Shown in pieces: positions 11,815-24,119 of a stretch of 64,000 nucleotides of DNA. The stretch's first letter is position 1; every line of letters begins with the position of its first letter. A program made the translations under genes and the position numbers. Location of the stretch: the NCBI GenBank assembly GCA_032622095.1, contig CP136065.1, positions 241,717,530-241,781,529 of the forward strand, in the 5' to 3' direction. Below the pieces are notes generated by a model that was given only the letters and a program-made list of their open reading frames with translations, had not been told where the DNA came from and ran no database searches. Source of the stretch: Siphonodentalium dalli (lineage: Eukaryota; Mollusca; Scaphopoda; Gadilida; Siphonodentaliidae).

Positions 11815-13180
11815 TAGAGTAGCGTTCATGCTCCCGTATTCCAAAATTGGTAAATAATAAAGAGCGTTCATACTCGCGTATTCCAAAAGTTGTAGATAAT
11901 AAAGAGCGTTCATACTCTCGTATTCCAAAAGTAGTAGATAATAAAGAGCGTTAATGCCCCCCGTATTCAAAAGTGGTAGATAATAAAGAGCGTTCATGCT
12001 CCCATATCCCAAACGTGGCAGATAATAAAGAGCGTCCATGCTCCCATATCCCAAACGTGGCAGATCATAAAGAGCGTCCATGCTCCCGTATTCCAAACGT
12101 GGCAGATAATACAGAGCGTTCATGCTCCCGTATCCCAGACGTGGCAGATAATAAAGAGCGTTCATGCTCCCGTATCCCAAAAGTGGTAGGTAATAAAGAA
12201 CGTTCATGCTCGCGTATTCCAAACGTAGCAGATAACAGAACGTTCATACTCCCGTACCCCAAAAGTTGTAGATCACAAAGAGCGTTCATGCTCGCGTATT
12301 CCAAACGTAGCAGATAACAGAGAGCGTTCATACTCACGTATTCCAAACGTGGTAGATAATAAAGAGCGTTTATACTCCCGTATTCCAATGGTAGATAATA
12401 AAGAGCGTTCATACTCCCGTATTCCAAAGTGGTAGATAATAAAGAGCGTTCATGCTCGCGTATTCCAAACGTAGCAGATAACAGAGAGCGTTCATGCTCC
12501 CGTATTCCAAACGTGATAGATAATAAAGAGCGTCCATGCTCCCGTATTCCAAAACATGGCAGATAATAAAGAGCGTCCATGCTCCCGTATTCCAAACGTG
12601 GTAGATAATAATGAGCGTCCATGCTCCCGTATTCCAAATGTGGTAGATAATAAAGAGCGTCCATGCTCCCGTATTCCAAAACATGGCAGATAATAAAGAG
12701 CGTCCATGCTCCCGTATTCCAAACGTGGTAGATAATAATGAGCGTCCATGCTCCCGTATTCCAAAACATGGCAGATAATAAAGAGCGTCCATGCTCCCGT
12801 ATTCCAAACGTGGTAGATAATAAAGAGCGTCCATGCTCCCGTATTCCAAAACATGGCAGATAATAAAGAGCGTCCATGCTCCCGTATTCCAAACGTGGTA
12901 GATAATAATGAGCGTCCATGCTCCCGTATTCCAAAACATGGCAGATAATAAAGAGCGTCCATGCTCCCGTATTCCAAACGTGGTAGATAATAATGAGCGT
13001 CCATGCTCCCGTATTCCAAAACATGGCAGATAATAAAGAGCGTCCATGCTCCCGTATTCCAAACGTGGCAGATAATAAAGAGCGTCCATGCTCCAGTAAT
13101 CCAAACGTGGTAGATAATAAAGAGCGTCCACGCTCCCGTATTCCAAACGTGGTAGATAATAATGAGCGTTCTCAATCACG
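11815..13180. repeat. 42/43-bp minisatellite array, about 32 units
   Basis: The unit reads CGTATTCCAAACGTGG, GATAATAAAGAGCGTCCA, TGCTCC. Units are mostly 42 bp (14 codons), alternating in the right half with 43-bp units that have one extra A. All three reverse frames stay open over long distances (up to 319 codons) and repeat peptides such as MDALYYLPRLEYGS. The reading frames are a by-product of the repeat, not a gene. The left half is more diverged than the right. Confidence 0.93.
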
Positions 13181-13290
13181 ATCTTTTGTACTCGTTTCAA
13201 ATATGATGAATATTTGGTGTATTTTCACAATGGTTGTTCAATACGAATGGTGGCGATTGCAAATATTTTTCATTTTCTTTTGCCTTTTAA
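13164..13290 (+). mobile_element. Flank of element U, copy 2
   Basis: This segment next to the array is the complement of 3890-3983 plus 4450-4485. The array and flank therefore moved or duplicated as one unit. Confidence 0.65.
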
Positions 13291-13479
13291 TCTGAAAATT
13301 AACTAATTTTGACTCATTTGGTGTAAAATCTGACAGGGCATCTTTAAATGAGCTTGACGCTTGCTTACTACTATACTTCGAAACTATGTGAGTGACACAG
13401 TTATGTCTTTTCGGAATTTATTCTCCACATCTGACTAATAGTGTGTTATGTGTGGGACTTACATGTATGTATGTCCCTG

Positions 13480-13830
13480 TCATGTTGGATACCACCCGAC
13501 GCAGAGGCGTTGCAATCAAGCACCTCATTCTTTCCAAATATTTGAAATTTCCAACCCGACATCCCCTATATAGTTGGAAATAAATTTTCGAATTGACGAC
13601 CAATTAATGCAATTATAAAGAATGACTTAAAGTAGGAAGTTGTTTGGTATATTGTGTTTAATTTGGTATAAAACAACAAACGTAATAACTAATAATGAAT
13701 AGTGATCGGCAATTCAAACTATCAAAACGTCTTGAACATATCTTTGGTCTGAAATATTCAACTGATGAATATTTTGACGACTGTTGGAGGGGGTGAGACA
13801 CACCAACCCCTTGATATCACGTCCCTGACC
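13480..13830. repeat. Dispersed repeat R, probable copy
   Basis: It shares TTTCCAACCCGACATCCCC, TGAAATATTCAACTGATG and CACGTCCCTGAC with other R copies. Confidence 0.45.
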
Positions 13831-14167
13831 CGGCGCCTTCGTTAATTTTACAAACCAACAGAGAAGAAAATGACAATTGCAGGAAAATGCTATTCATTAT
13901 GCTGTGAAATAAGAGTTTCTATAAACATTCACATATGTTGACATGGTGCTTGTTCTTATAATCCAACCGTGGAGCGAGAAATACGTCAGTACGCTTGAAC
14001 GACTTTACTAATTTACCGGATCACAAGGTTTCTGAAACCCCATGCCATCTGTTTTATGAGCACGTTGTTTTCAATTACACATAGTTTGTTAAGAGTATCT
14101 TCAGCTTGTCTTGTGGAGATAGTTACGCCAGAAAGACGTCCAGGGTCAGATGTGCGTTTTGCAGAAA

Positions 14168-14400
14168 ATAACTTGCAAGAGATTTTCAACAAAGAATTTC
14201 ACATATCCTCATCTTTATTGTACGGTATATAAACTATATATAGGATCAGAACAATTATTGTGGGATGTAAATAACATTGGATTTAAATATATTTGAGAGG
14301 TTGAAAATATGTTATTTTCTGTCCCTTCAAGTACCAAGAACTTGTAGAATATATCTATATATATAAAGTTAAGTGTATATATGCCTGTGTCTTTTTGAAA
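14168..14400. repeat. Dispersed repeat S, short copy
   Basis: GAGATTTTCAACAAAGAATT and TATTTTCTGTCCCTTCAAGT match the S copies at 16130 and 22225. Nothing is recognised in 13831-14167 or 14401-15642. Confidence 0.5.
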
Positions 14401-15642
14401 CGCTGTCACGACATTAGCGCGTTAAAAAATATACGACCCTCATGTTCGATCGTGCCCATATTTTGACCATGTCATGCGGCATATCTTGGACACGCAAAAT
14501 TTCAGGACGACCTGAGATATAACGCATTTCTCATAGGTTATCAAGGCGATATTTTCACTTCTCCGAAGACGAAAGTGGTTTCAATGGCGTCAGTCATAAC
14601 AAAATATACCAAAGCCAAATTCCGGACAAAATCATCGCACCGTTTGTCGGCTTTCTTTATATCGTTATCAGTGGTGCAGCGGTGGCGACATTGTCCTGCA
14701 TATTCAAACATTCTTGCCTTGGTCATCCGTCATTTTGACAGGCAAGTCCCTGGTAAATACTAATTCAATTAAATTTAATAGTAACTCTGGTCATCATAAA
14801 AGACATTACAGAGACAATACATATGACACAATTACGTATCATCAATACATGTACATGTATACATACACAGAAAATCATTATGATAAATATTATAATACAT
14901 CGATGTCGCGTTTAATGGGTGTATACTTGTTTACTCATCATAATCAGATAATATATTTACCAATACTAGTATAAGGCCAAAACAAAATTCTCTTTTTCCG
15001 ATAACATTGGGAAAATTGGGATAGGAATTTTTTTTGCAATGTCGCCTAAATCACGTGTATATAGATAGTGTATTTTTGCCCGTGTTATCTTTTCGATGTT
15101 ATAACGTTCCCCGTCAGATCTTCATAAAGTTCTCATGTTTTTGAATTATACGCGCCATTCATAACTTGATATAGATTACAGTCAGCTTCATATATACATG
15201 GCTGATGCGCCGTATACTGACTATCCAGCCGGATTCTGTCGGAACCCCGTTCAGTCCATATATATAGTTTGCCTAGATATGCTCATAAGTATACATGTAG
15301 ACACGTGTTTATTATTCAGTAATGAATATACAATGTGCAAATACCCAGACTGGGACTCTGTGAACTCGATAAGAAATCTCAGTAAAATCAATGCCGCATA
15401 CAAAGCTGATATAATATTAATCGAATGGGATTGTAAGATCATTGTGCATTGTGTAACAACATATTGCTTCCACAGAACGCTTTGAATCCTTTGATCAGTA
15501 ACCGATGGAAACTGGAATGGACATCATGCCGGCTATAAAAGCGCTTAAATTATAAAGGATACATATACCAGCCTGTTCTCGTGAAAATAAGCACACACCG
15601 CAACACAACGGACGTATTTTAATGAGCGCTATACGATCGTAT

Positions 15643-15790
15643 TGTCATTATATAACCCCAATATACGCTCTATATATATGTCATTATATAACCCCAATAT
15701 ACGCTCTATATATATATGTCATTATATAACCCCAATATACGCTCTATATATATGTGTCATTATATAACCCCAATATACGCTCTATATATG
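15643..15790. repeat. 36-38-bp tandem repeat, 4 units
   Basis: TGTCATTATATAACCCCAAT recurs at 15643, 15679, 15717 and 15755. Confidence 0.9.
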
Positions 15791-16002
15791 GGCACAAAAC
15801 GCGTGTTTTAAAACAGTCCGATGTGGGACCAGTTCCATACAAAATACGCCCATATTGGAATTATTTAATCTACCTTTTTCATCGAGACGACTTATCAGAT
15901 TCACGCTCTTTATTATGTGTTTCCATTGCGGTCCGCGCCATTCAGCATAATAACGGGTTCACGCTCACTATGGGCTTAGTTCAGAATCAAATCCTCCCAA
16001 TG

Positions 16003-16126
16003 TGAACCTATGTGAATATTTAGGTCCAATATGAACCTATTTGAATATTTAGGTCCAATATGAACCTATTTGAATATTTAGGTATAATATGAACCTATGT
16101 GAATATCTAGGTCCAATATGAACCAG
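16003..16126. repeat. 29-30-bp tandem repeat, about 4 units
   Basis: GAACCTAT(G/T)TGAATAT recurs four times, followed by a partial fifth unit. Confidence 0.9.
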
Positions 16127-16129
16127 GTA

Positions 16130-16915
16130 AATTTATAACAAAGAATTTATCCTGATTCATCTTGTGAAAAATCTTGAATTGTACATATCCTCAAATTCAT
16201 TGTCTATGCAATCTGAACAATTATTGAGAGAAGACAAAAATACTGGGTTTTAATACATTTGAAATGTTGAACATATCATTTTATGTTTTGTCCCCAAACT
16301 GTCAAACTAATTATTAATATCAAACAACAATCCAATCGCCAAAATAGCTTATTTTCTTGGCCCCATGAGAGGAGACACCATGAGAGGAGACACCATGAGA
16401 GGAGGCCCCATGAGAGGAGGCTTAATTTGTGTTATAATGTTGAGTTAATTTTTTTAATTGCATCATATAATATCATACCCCATTTGTTACATATGACATG
16501 TGCACGTATATACATAGTAATTTAGTTATTAATGAAAATATTAGATAAGCTATGGGTATGGACCCCGGGAGAAGTATATGAACACAGCATACGATTTTAA
16601 TATTAATACATATTTATAAAATTACTGTATACTGAGGGTCAAGAAAATTGAAGTCTTCTCTCATGATCTTCAGATATGATATCATAGATATATGAACTGC
16701 ACTTTTGAAAAAGTTCTATCTTACAATGCCATAAAAGTATAGTAAATTTGGTTAAAATTTTCAACGAGGTGACAGTTCTTGAATAATGTGACACAATGAT
16801 TGCTTGAACCAAATTTCAAATGTAAATTCCAGACTGATTTTGAGAAATCAAATTTCAAATATCAGAACATTTTGGCAAAACGTGCGTCTGACCTTTAACT
16901 GTATTTTTGCGTTTT
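16130..16915. repeat. Dispersed repeat S, copy left of the satellite
   Basis: It aligns in the same order with 22225-23590: an AACAAAGAATTT start, CAATCGCCAAAATAGC, CATGATCTTCAGATATGAT, then TTTTGAGAAATC and CGTGCGTCTGACC. It contains a 16-bp tandem repeat (CCATGAGAGGAGACA, four units, 16361-16422). Confidence 0.6.
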
Positions 16916-17210
16916 CTGATTGGTTATTAATTGTATTTATTGTGATGTTCAGATATAATGTTGAACACGCAGCGATTGTTGTACTTATTATCATTTTGTT
17001 TGTTTATATTATAAAATCACCCATATACCGATCGTAATAATATACCATTATTATTAAAATGGTATGCGATAATTGGTTAGTGAGGGGGTTAAGGCCCCTA
17101 TTATGTTAGTCGGTTTGGGTAAGCTATAATGGACGGACTGGTAGGCAGGAAATGGAAGGTCTGTTATTTGATTTGTCCAGGACTCCACATCTGACTTTGC
17201 ATGCGTGTGA

Positions 17211-20200
17211 GTTGACACGGACTGATTTCTGTACAAACATTACGGCGATAGCTCGATAAGGCTGCATCCACATGGACTGATTTCTGTACAAACATTATGG
17301 CGATAACTCGATAAGGCTGCATTCACACGGAGTGGTTTCTGTACAAACATTATGGCGATAGCTGGATAAGGCTGCATTCACATGGACTTATTTCTGTACA
17401 CACATTATGGCGATAACTCGATAAGGCTGCATCCACATGGACTGATTTCTGTACAAACAGTGCGGCGATAGCTCGATAAGGCTGAATTCACATGGACTGA
17501 TTTATGTACAAACATTACGGCGATAGCTCGATAAGGCTGCATTATTCACATGGACTGATTTATGTACAAACATTACGGCGATAGCTCGATAAGGCTGCAT
17601 TCACATGGACTGATTTATGTACAAACATTATGGCGATAACTCGATAAGGCTGCATTCGCATGGACCGATTTCTGTACAGACATTATGGCGATAGCTCGAT
17701 AAGGCTGAATTCACATGGACTGATTTATGTACAAACATTATGGCGATAACTCGATAAGGCTGCATTCGCATGGACCGATTTCTGTACAAACATTATGGCG
17801 ATAGCTCGATAAGGCTGAATTCACATGGACTGATTTATGTACAAACATTATGGCGATAGCTCGATAAGGCTGCATCCACATGGACTAATTTATGTACAAT
17901 CATTATGGCGATAGCTCGATAGGGCTGCATTCACATGGACTGATTTATGTACCAACATTATGGCGATAGCTCGAACAGGCTGCATTCACATGAACTGATT
18001 TCTGTGCCAAAATTATGGCGATAACTCGATAAGGCTGCATTCACATGGACTGATTTCTGTACAAACATTATGGCGATAACTCGATAAGGCTGTATTCACA
18101 TGAACTGATTTCTGTACCAACATTATGGCGATAGCTCGATAAGGCTGCATTCACATGAACTGATTTCTGTACCAACATTATGGCGATAACTCGATAAGGC
18201 TGTATTCGCATGGACTGATTTCTGTACCAACATTATGGCGATAGCTCGATAAGGCTGCATTCACATGGACTGATTTATGTACAAACATTACGACGATAGC
18301 TCGATAAGGCTGCATCCACATGGACGGATTTATGTACAAACATTATGGCGATAGCTCGATAAGGCTGCATTCACATGGACTAATTTATGTACAAACATTA
18401 CGACGATAGCTCGATAAGGCTGCATCCACATGGACTGATTTATGTGCAAACATTACGACGATAGCTCGATAAGGCTGCATTATTCACATGGACTGATTTA
18501 TGTATAAACATTATGGCGATGGCTCGATAAGACTGCATTCATATGGACTGATTTGTGTACAAACATTACGACGATAGCTCGATAAGGCTGCATCCACATG
18601 GACGGATTTATGTACAAACATTATGGCGATAGCTCGATAAGGCTGCATTCACATGGACTGATTTATGTACAAACATTACGGCGATAGCTCGATAAGGCTG
18701 CATTATTCACATGGACTGATTTATGTACAAACATTATGGCGATAGGTCGATAAGGCTGCATTCGCATGAACTGATTTATGTACAAACATTATGGCGATAA
18801 CTCGATAAAGCTGCATTCTCATGGACTGATTTCTGTACAAACATTACGACGATAGCTCGATAAGGCTGCATTATTCACATGGACTGATTTATGTACAAAC
18901 ATTATGGCGATAGCTCGAAAAGGCTGCATTCACATGAACTGATTTATGTACAAACATTATGGCGATAGCTCGAAAAGGCTGCATTCACATGAACTGATTT
19001 ATGTACCAACATTATGGCGATAGCTCGATAAGGCTGCATTATTCACATGGACTGATTTATATACAAACATTATGGCGATAGCTCGAAAAGGCTGCATTCA
19101 CATGAACTGATTTATGTACAAACATTATGGCGATAGCTCGAAAAGGCTGCATTCACATGAACTGATTTATGTACCAACATTGCGACGATAGCTCGATAAG
19201 GCTGCATTCACATGGACTGATTTCTGTACAAACATTATGGCGATAACTCGATAAGGCTGCATTCACATGGACTGATTTCTGTACAAACATTATGGCGATA
19301 ACTCGATAAGGCTGTATCCACATGAACTGATTTCTGTACCAACATTATGGCGATAGCTCGATAAGGCTACATTCACATGGACTGATTTATATACAAACAT
19401 TATGGCGATAGCTTGATAAGGCTGCATTCACATGGACTGATTTATATACAAACATTATGGCGATAGCTTGATAAGGCTGTATCCACATGAACTGATTTCT
19501 GTACCAACATTATGGCGATAACTCGATAAGGCTGCATTCACATGGACTGATTTATATACAAACATTATGGCGATAGCTTGATAAGGCTGCATTCACATGG
19601 ACTGATTTATATACAAACATTATGGCGATAGCTTGATAAGGCTGTATCCACATGGACTGATTTATGTACAAACTTTATGGCGATAGCTCGATAAGGCTGC
19701 ATTAACATGGACTGATTTATTTACAAACATTATGGCGATAGCTCGATAAAGCTGCATTCACATGGACTGATTTCTGTACCAACATTATGGCGATAGCTCG
19801 AAAAGGCTGCATTCACATGAACTGATTTCTGTATCAAAATTATGGCGATAACTCGATAAGTCTGCATTCACATGGACTGATTTATGTACAAACATTATGG
19901 CGATAACTCGATAAGGCTGTATTCACATGAACTGATTTCTGTACCAACATTATGGCGATAGCTCGATAAGGCTGCATTCACATGAACTGATTTATGTACA
20001 AACATTATGGCGATAGGTCGATAAGACTGTATTCACATGAACTGATTTATGTACAAACATTATGGCGATAGCTCGATAAGGCTGCATTATTCACATGAAC
20101 TGATTTCTGTACCAACATTATGGCGATAGCTCGATAAGGCTGCATTCACATGAACTGATTTCTGTACCAACATTATGGCGATAACTCGATAAGGCTGTAT

Positions 20201-20543
20201 CCACATGAACTGATTTCTGTACCAACATTATGGCGATAGCTCGATAAGGCTACATTCACATGAACTGATTTCTGTACCAACATTACGGCGATAACTCGAT
20301 AAGGCTACATTCACATGGACTGATTTATGTACAAACATTATGGCGATAGCTCGATAAGGCTGCATTCACATGAACTGATTTCTGAACCAACATTATGGCG
20401 ATAGCTGGATAAGGCTGAATTCACATGGACACACATGGACTGATTTCTGTATAAACATAATGGCGATAGCTCGATAAGGCTGCATTCACATGGACTGATT
20501 TCTGTACAAACATTATGGCGATAGCGCGATAAGGCTGTATTCA
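17211..20543. repeat. 55-bp satellite array, about 60 units
   Basis: The unit includes ACATGGACTGATTTATGTAC, AAACATTATGGCGATAGC and TCGATAAGGCTGCATTC. Some units gain 3 bp (ATTATTCAC). Variant sites (TATGG/TACGG/ACGACG, TTATG/TTCTG, GGACT/GAACT) recur in several unit types, suggesting homogenisation by unequal exchange. A 55-bp period breaks the frame, so there is no long ORF. Confidence 0.96.
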
Positions 20544-20814
20544 TACACTAGCACATTTGCTAATTGTTTTTTTTAATGTAATGTAGATTGAACTCCTTGT
20601 TCAATCTAATTTATTTTGTTTTAACTTGTTTTATTTTTTTTATTTTAAAACTAAGGCCATTGTAACATCCCCAGGTTTACCAGGAGTCTCTACAACAAAT
20701 TTGGTTTCAATCAAATTCAGAACATATATAAACAGTAGATAATACTCAGCTATCTGATATATCTGAGAACACAGCTTAGCAATCCTGACTAAAGTTGGTT
20801 TCAAAGCACACCAA

Positions 20815-21279
20815 TTAAAGATGCATAATCCGAGTAAGCGCCCCTAAATTACTATTTATTAAGCGCCCCTCAATTACTATTTATTTGGATTCGGGGTTAA
20901 CAATATTTGAACCGAGTCGAGGAAACCACATATCAAAGCTCAGAGTTATTAGATATCGATTTTTGAAATCTATTATTTTTCACCGTCGAGATTTAATAGT
21001 GGCCCAGTAAACAGTCCACGACCGACGGTCTCGGACCAGATTGCGGATGAAGATGGATAACTCTAAATCAAGAGGCTTTCTGTTGATAATAAGGCCAAAT
21101 TTCGTTGTTGAACACAATGTTGATAAATAACTCGTTTCGGGGGATTTTATACTATATTAGCATTATCTTTGGGGCAATTAATCGATTCTGATAACTGAAG
21201 CGGCATTTCTAAAAATGACATTGTTGTTGTTGGAATCTGATTATATGGGGACCATCGAATCGGATTGAGTACCTTTAAT
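20815..21279. mobile_element. Family C MITE, copy 3 (TTAA-flanked)
   Basis: TTAAAGATGCATAATCCG starts it and CGGATTGAGTACCTTTAA ends it. The body matches copy 1 in the same orientation. Confidence 0.85.
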
Positions 21280-21399
21280 GTAACTGAATTTTCTCATAAA
21301 GGTTTATTTTCAATATTGATCCAGTAATTGTGTCTCTGTGTGTTGGCCATTTATAGACTTGCACATCATTCCCTAAAAGTGAATTTTCTCAAAGAAAAT

Positions 21400-21740
21400 T
21401 CCACATGCTGCCACCTTAACGTGTTCAACTGCACCACCCCATGAAGTAGATACCAAGTTCGATAAATTCCATTTGCATCCCCTTCTTGAGATCTTGGATA
21501 ACTGGGATCTCAAACTTCGCACCTGTTGAAATTTCCAACCTGTCACCCCTAAGATTAGAAACAGAAAATCAATTAAAAATACAAATTTATTTTCATACTT
21601 ATGTAATGGTTGGAAAATCAGACTGTCAGAACAATATGAATTTCAAATAATTTTGTGTCATGTGTCAGGTATAAGTGAAATTTAGCGAGGCACCGCAAAC
21701 CCCCTGTAGCCACGTCTCTGCCCTCTCCCCTCTAGTGGAA
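21400..21740. repeat. Dispersed repeat R, probable copy
   Basis: GTTGAAATTTCCAACCTG, ATGGTTGGAAAATCAGAC and CCTGTAGCCACGTCTCTG match other R copies. Nothing clear in 21741-22224. Confidence 0.45.
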
Positions 21741-22224
21741 AGTTGTAAATAGTTTATACCCGTTCTCATATACTACCGTACATTATCATGTAGATCGCCT
21801 GAAAATCAAATCAACGTCATGCTGGCATGGTGCTGTATCGACATGTTTATCTCCCCTGAATTAAGCAGACGACAGTTCGTGACGGTGCCTCCAGTCTGGG
21901 TGATCAAGTTCAACACTTGAGTGTTCTATTAACGGGTATTCAAACCACATGTTCTTGATCTTATTTTAATTGAAAGTGGGAATTAATGCTCACCATGAAA
22001 GTTAGTTGAACAGAGTTTGATAAAAACTGGTAAATAGGTAACTGAATCCGGCCTGTTGTAGGTGTGCTTGTAACACAGACAGTCTGATTTTTGCCCACGC
22101 CAAGCAATCTCTACCAGAGCGCACCAGCCATACTTCTTTTCTGACTGTCACCGGCTGGGTACTTGTCTGTGGTTTTCTATATTTTAGATGTAGATGCACT
22201 TTTTGCATAATTAAAGCCAAATAT

Positions 22225-23590
22225 GGCAAGAGATTTTCAACAAAGAATTTCTCTGGATATATCTGGCAAAAAATCATGAATTTCACATATCATCTTCATT
22301 ATTTACAGAATCTGATCATTTATTAAGAGGTGACAAAAACAAATGATTATAACACATTTGGGACGTTGAAAATATTATTTTCTTTGTTGTCCCTTTCACT
22401 ACCAAGAATTGCTGGAATGATTAATAATTTCACACAACACTCCAATCACCAAACAGCTTATTGTTTTGGCTCCACGAGAGGAGGCTTCATTTGTATCATT
22501 ATGTGGAGTTAGCTTTTTTTTAATTGCATAATATAGTGTCAACCCCCCCCCCCCCCCACCCATATATTATAATGAAGAATAAAGCAGTCACAAATATTCT
22601 AGCCCAATGAAAACAAATGTTGATATGTAATGTGATCCACTCTAGCAGTGCACAATCAACTGGAAATTAGGCCAATTAGGCCACAGTTTTAAGCGATATG
22701 GTGACCGTGGTCAGCTTTAACTTGGTTATGAAGCCTTGACCCAGAACTCATCTCAGCCCAAATTTTCATTGAATAACATGAATGACATGAAAATTCTCAA
22801 ATATAGAAAATTATTTGTGCGTAGTTGTCTTTCTAAGTGAAAATAATCATAAAAGTTCATGAATCAAGAACAATTAAGTCTCTTCTCATGATCTTCAGAT
22901 ATGATATCATGGATATATGAACTGCACTTTTGAAAGAAATTTTATTTACAGAGGTTCTTGGTACATGAAAACGGTGAATTTTTTAAAATATTTTCCATGC
23001 CATAAATACACAGAACGACACGATGTGTAAATGGGTTTGTCAATACGGCACGAGTGCTGTCGCGTAAGGATAGAACGAGAGGCGCTTGCGCTTCTGCTAT
23101 CCTTCCGCGACAGCACGAGTGCCGTATCGACAAACCCATTTACACATCGTGTCGTTCTGCGTTTATTACAGGCTTCGCGTCCTAGAATCCGTGCATTAAA
23201 AAATACAGGATTATAAGGTTTATTTAGGCTCATACAGGGCGTGTTTGTCATGTGTGATGATTCTTTCATTTAAATAGTTCCAGTTTCGTTGTTGAGGCGA
23301 ACGTCATGTACGTCATTTTACGTCAACGAGATGCGTATGGAACGTATGTTGCATACGGATTTGTGAATATGGAACGGCAATAACACTGTACTTCTAGGAA
23401 CAAGCGTGTAATAAAAGTGAAGTAAATGAGATTATAATAACCGCAAACCGTTCGATGGTTCTTAAATATTGTATCACAATAATCGCTTGTACCAAATTTC
23501 ACAAATAAATTCCTGACAGATTTTGAGAAAATCCATTTAGAAATACCAGGAAATTTTGACCAAACGTGCATCTGACCCTTAATGCGGGTT
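22225..23590. repeat. Dispersed repeat S, copy right of the satellite, split by element E
   Basis: Same order of motifs as 16130-16915. Between the CATGATCTTCAGATATGAT block and the TTTTGAGAAAATCC block it is interrupted by the palindromic element E at 23011-23290. A C homopolymer lies at about 22543-22557. Confidence 0.55.
23011..23290. mobile_element. Family E hairpin element, good copy
   Basis: A 150-nt near-perfect inverted repeat (23011-23160) has arms starting CAGAACGACACGATGTG. A unique tail follows that also aligns with 2080-2215. The open frames over it are palindrome mirror images. Confidence 0.8.
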
Positions 23591-23876
23591 TTTCCAGCCA
23601 AAATGTTAAGGGATCGCCCCAAAGTCAAATTTCCTGTGTGCTTTGAGAACAATTCCCGCAATAAAAACTATTGGCAGAATGGAGAATTATAGAGCGCTAT
23701 AGTCTTGTTGACGATTTTCGCAAACTAGTCAGCAAAAATGGCATAAAATTATAACTCGTATGTTTGACTCGACTGATGTTTGCCATGTGCGTTGTTGTTC
23801 ATGTTTCTATATTATCTTCTTCGCAGATTCTATAATAACGCAGAAAATATTGTGACATGTTGTGTATTTACCCTGT

Positions 23877-23945
23877 GCCAATGCATTCTCTTATATATGC
23901 GAGTCGACCATAGGTCGCCTCGCATATATAAGAGAATGCATTGTC
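23877..23945. mobile_element. Family A solo hairpin
   Basis: One 69-nt palindrome of family A (arm ATGCATTCTCTTATATATGC) without recognisable element ends. Sequence to the right is A/T-rich and diverged. Confidence 0.75.
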
Positions 23946-24119
23946 TTAACAATTTTTTATCATTTAAAAAAAAAAAATGTATCTTACAATTTTTAGGACA
24001 TAAAATAAAAAACATCCATTACCCTGCAGGGAGCCCCACACATATATAGAAGCATATAGAAGAGTGACGTCTGCTCATGTTTGTCTGGGGCTCTGTATGG
24101 GTGAAATTATAAAATTGTC

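Noticed and set aside
12065-13200. Reverse-strand ORFs of 319, 263 and 227 codons as a repetitive protein gene
   Set aside because: All three overlap in different frames of the same minisatellite and repeat one 14-residue peptide; a 42/43-bp array without stops explains them.
17211-20543. CRISPR-like array
   Set aside because: Units are contiguous without unique spacers and the host is an animal; it is satellite DNA. The same applies to the 28- and 32-bp arrays.
20338-20544. ORF with repeated MCVHVNSALSSYRH
   Set aside because: It lies in the 55-bp satellite, and similar chance frames appear where unit lengths happen to fit.
22942-23269. Overlapping ORFs on both strands around 23.0-23.3 kb
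   Set aside because: They are mirror translations of the element E palindrome, with the same peptide appearing on both strands.
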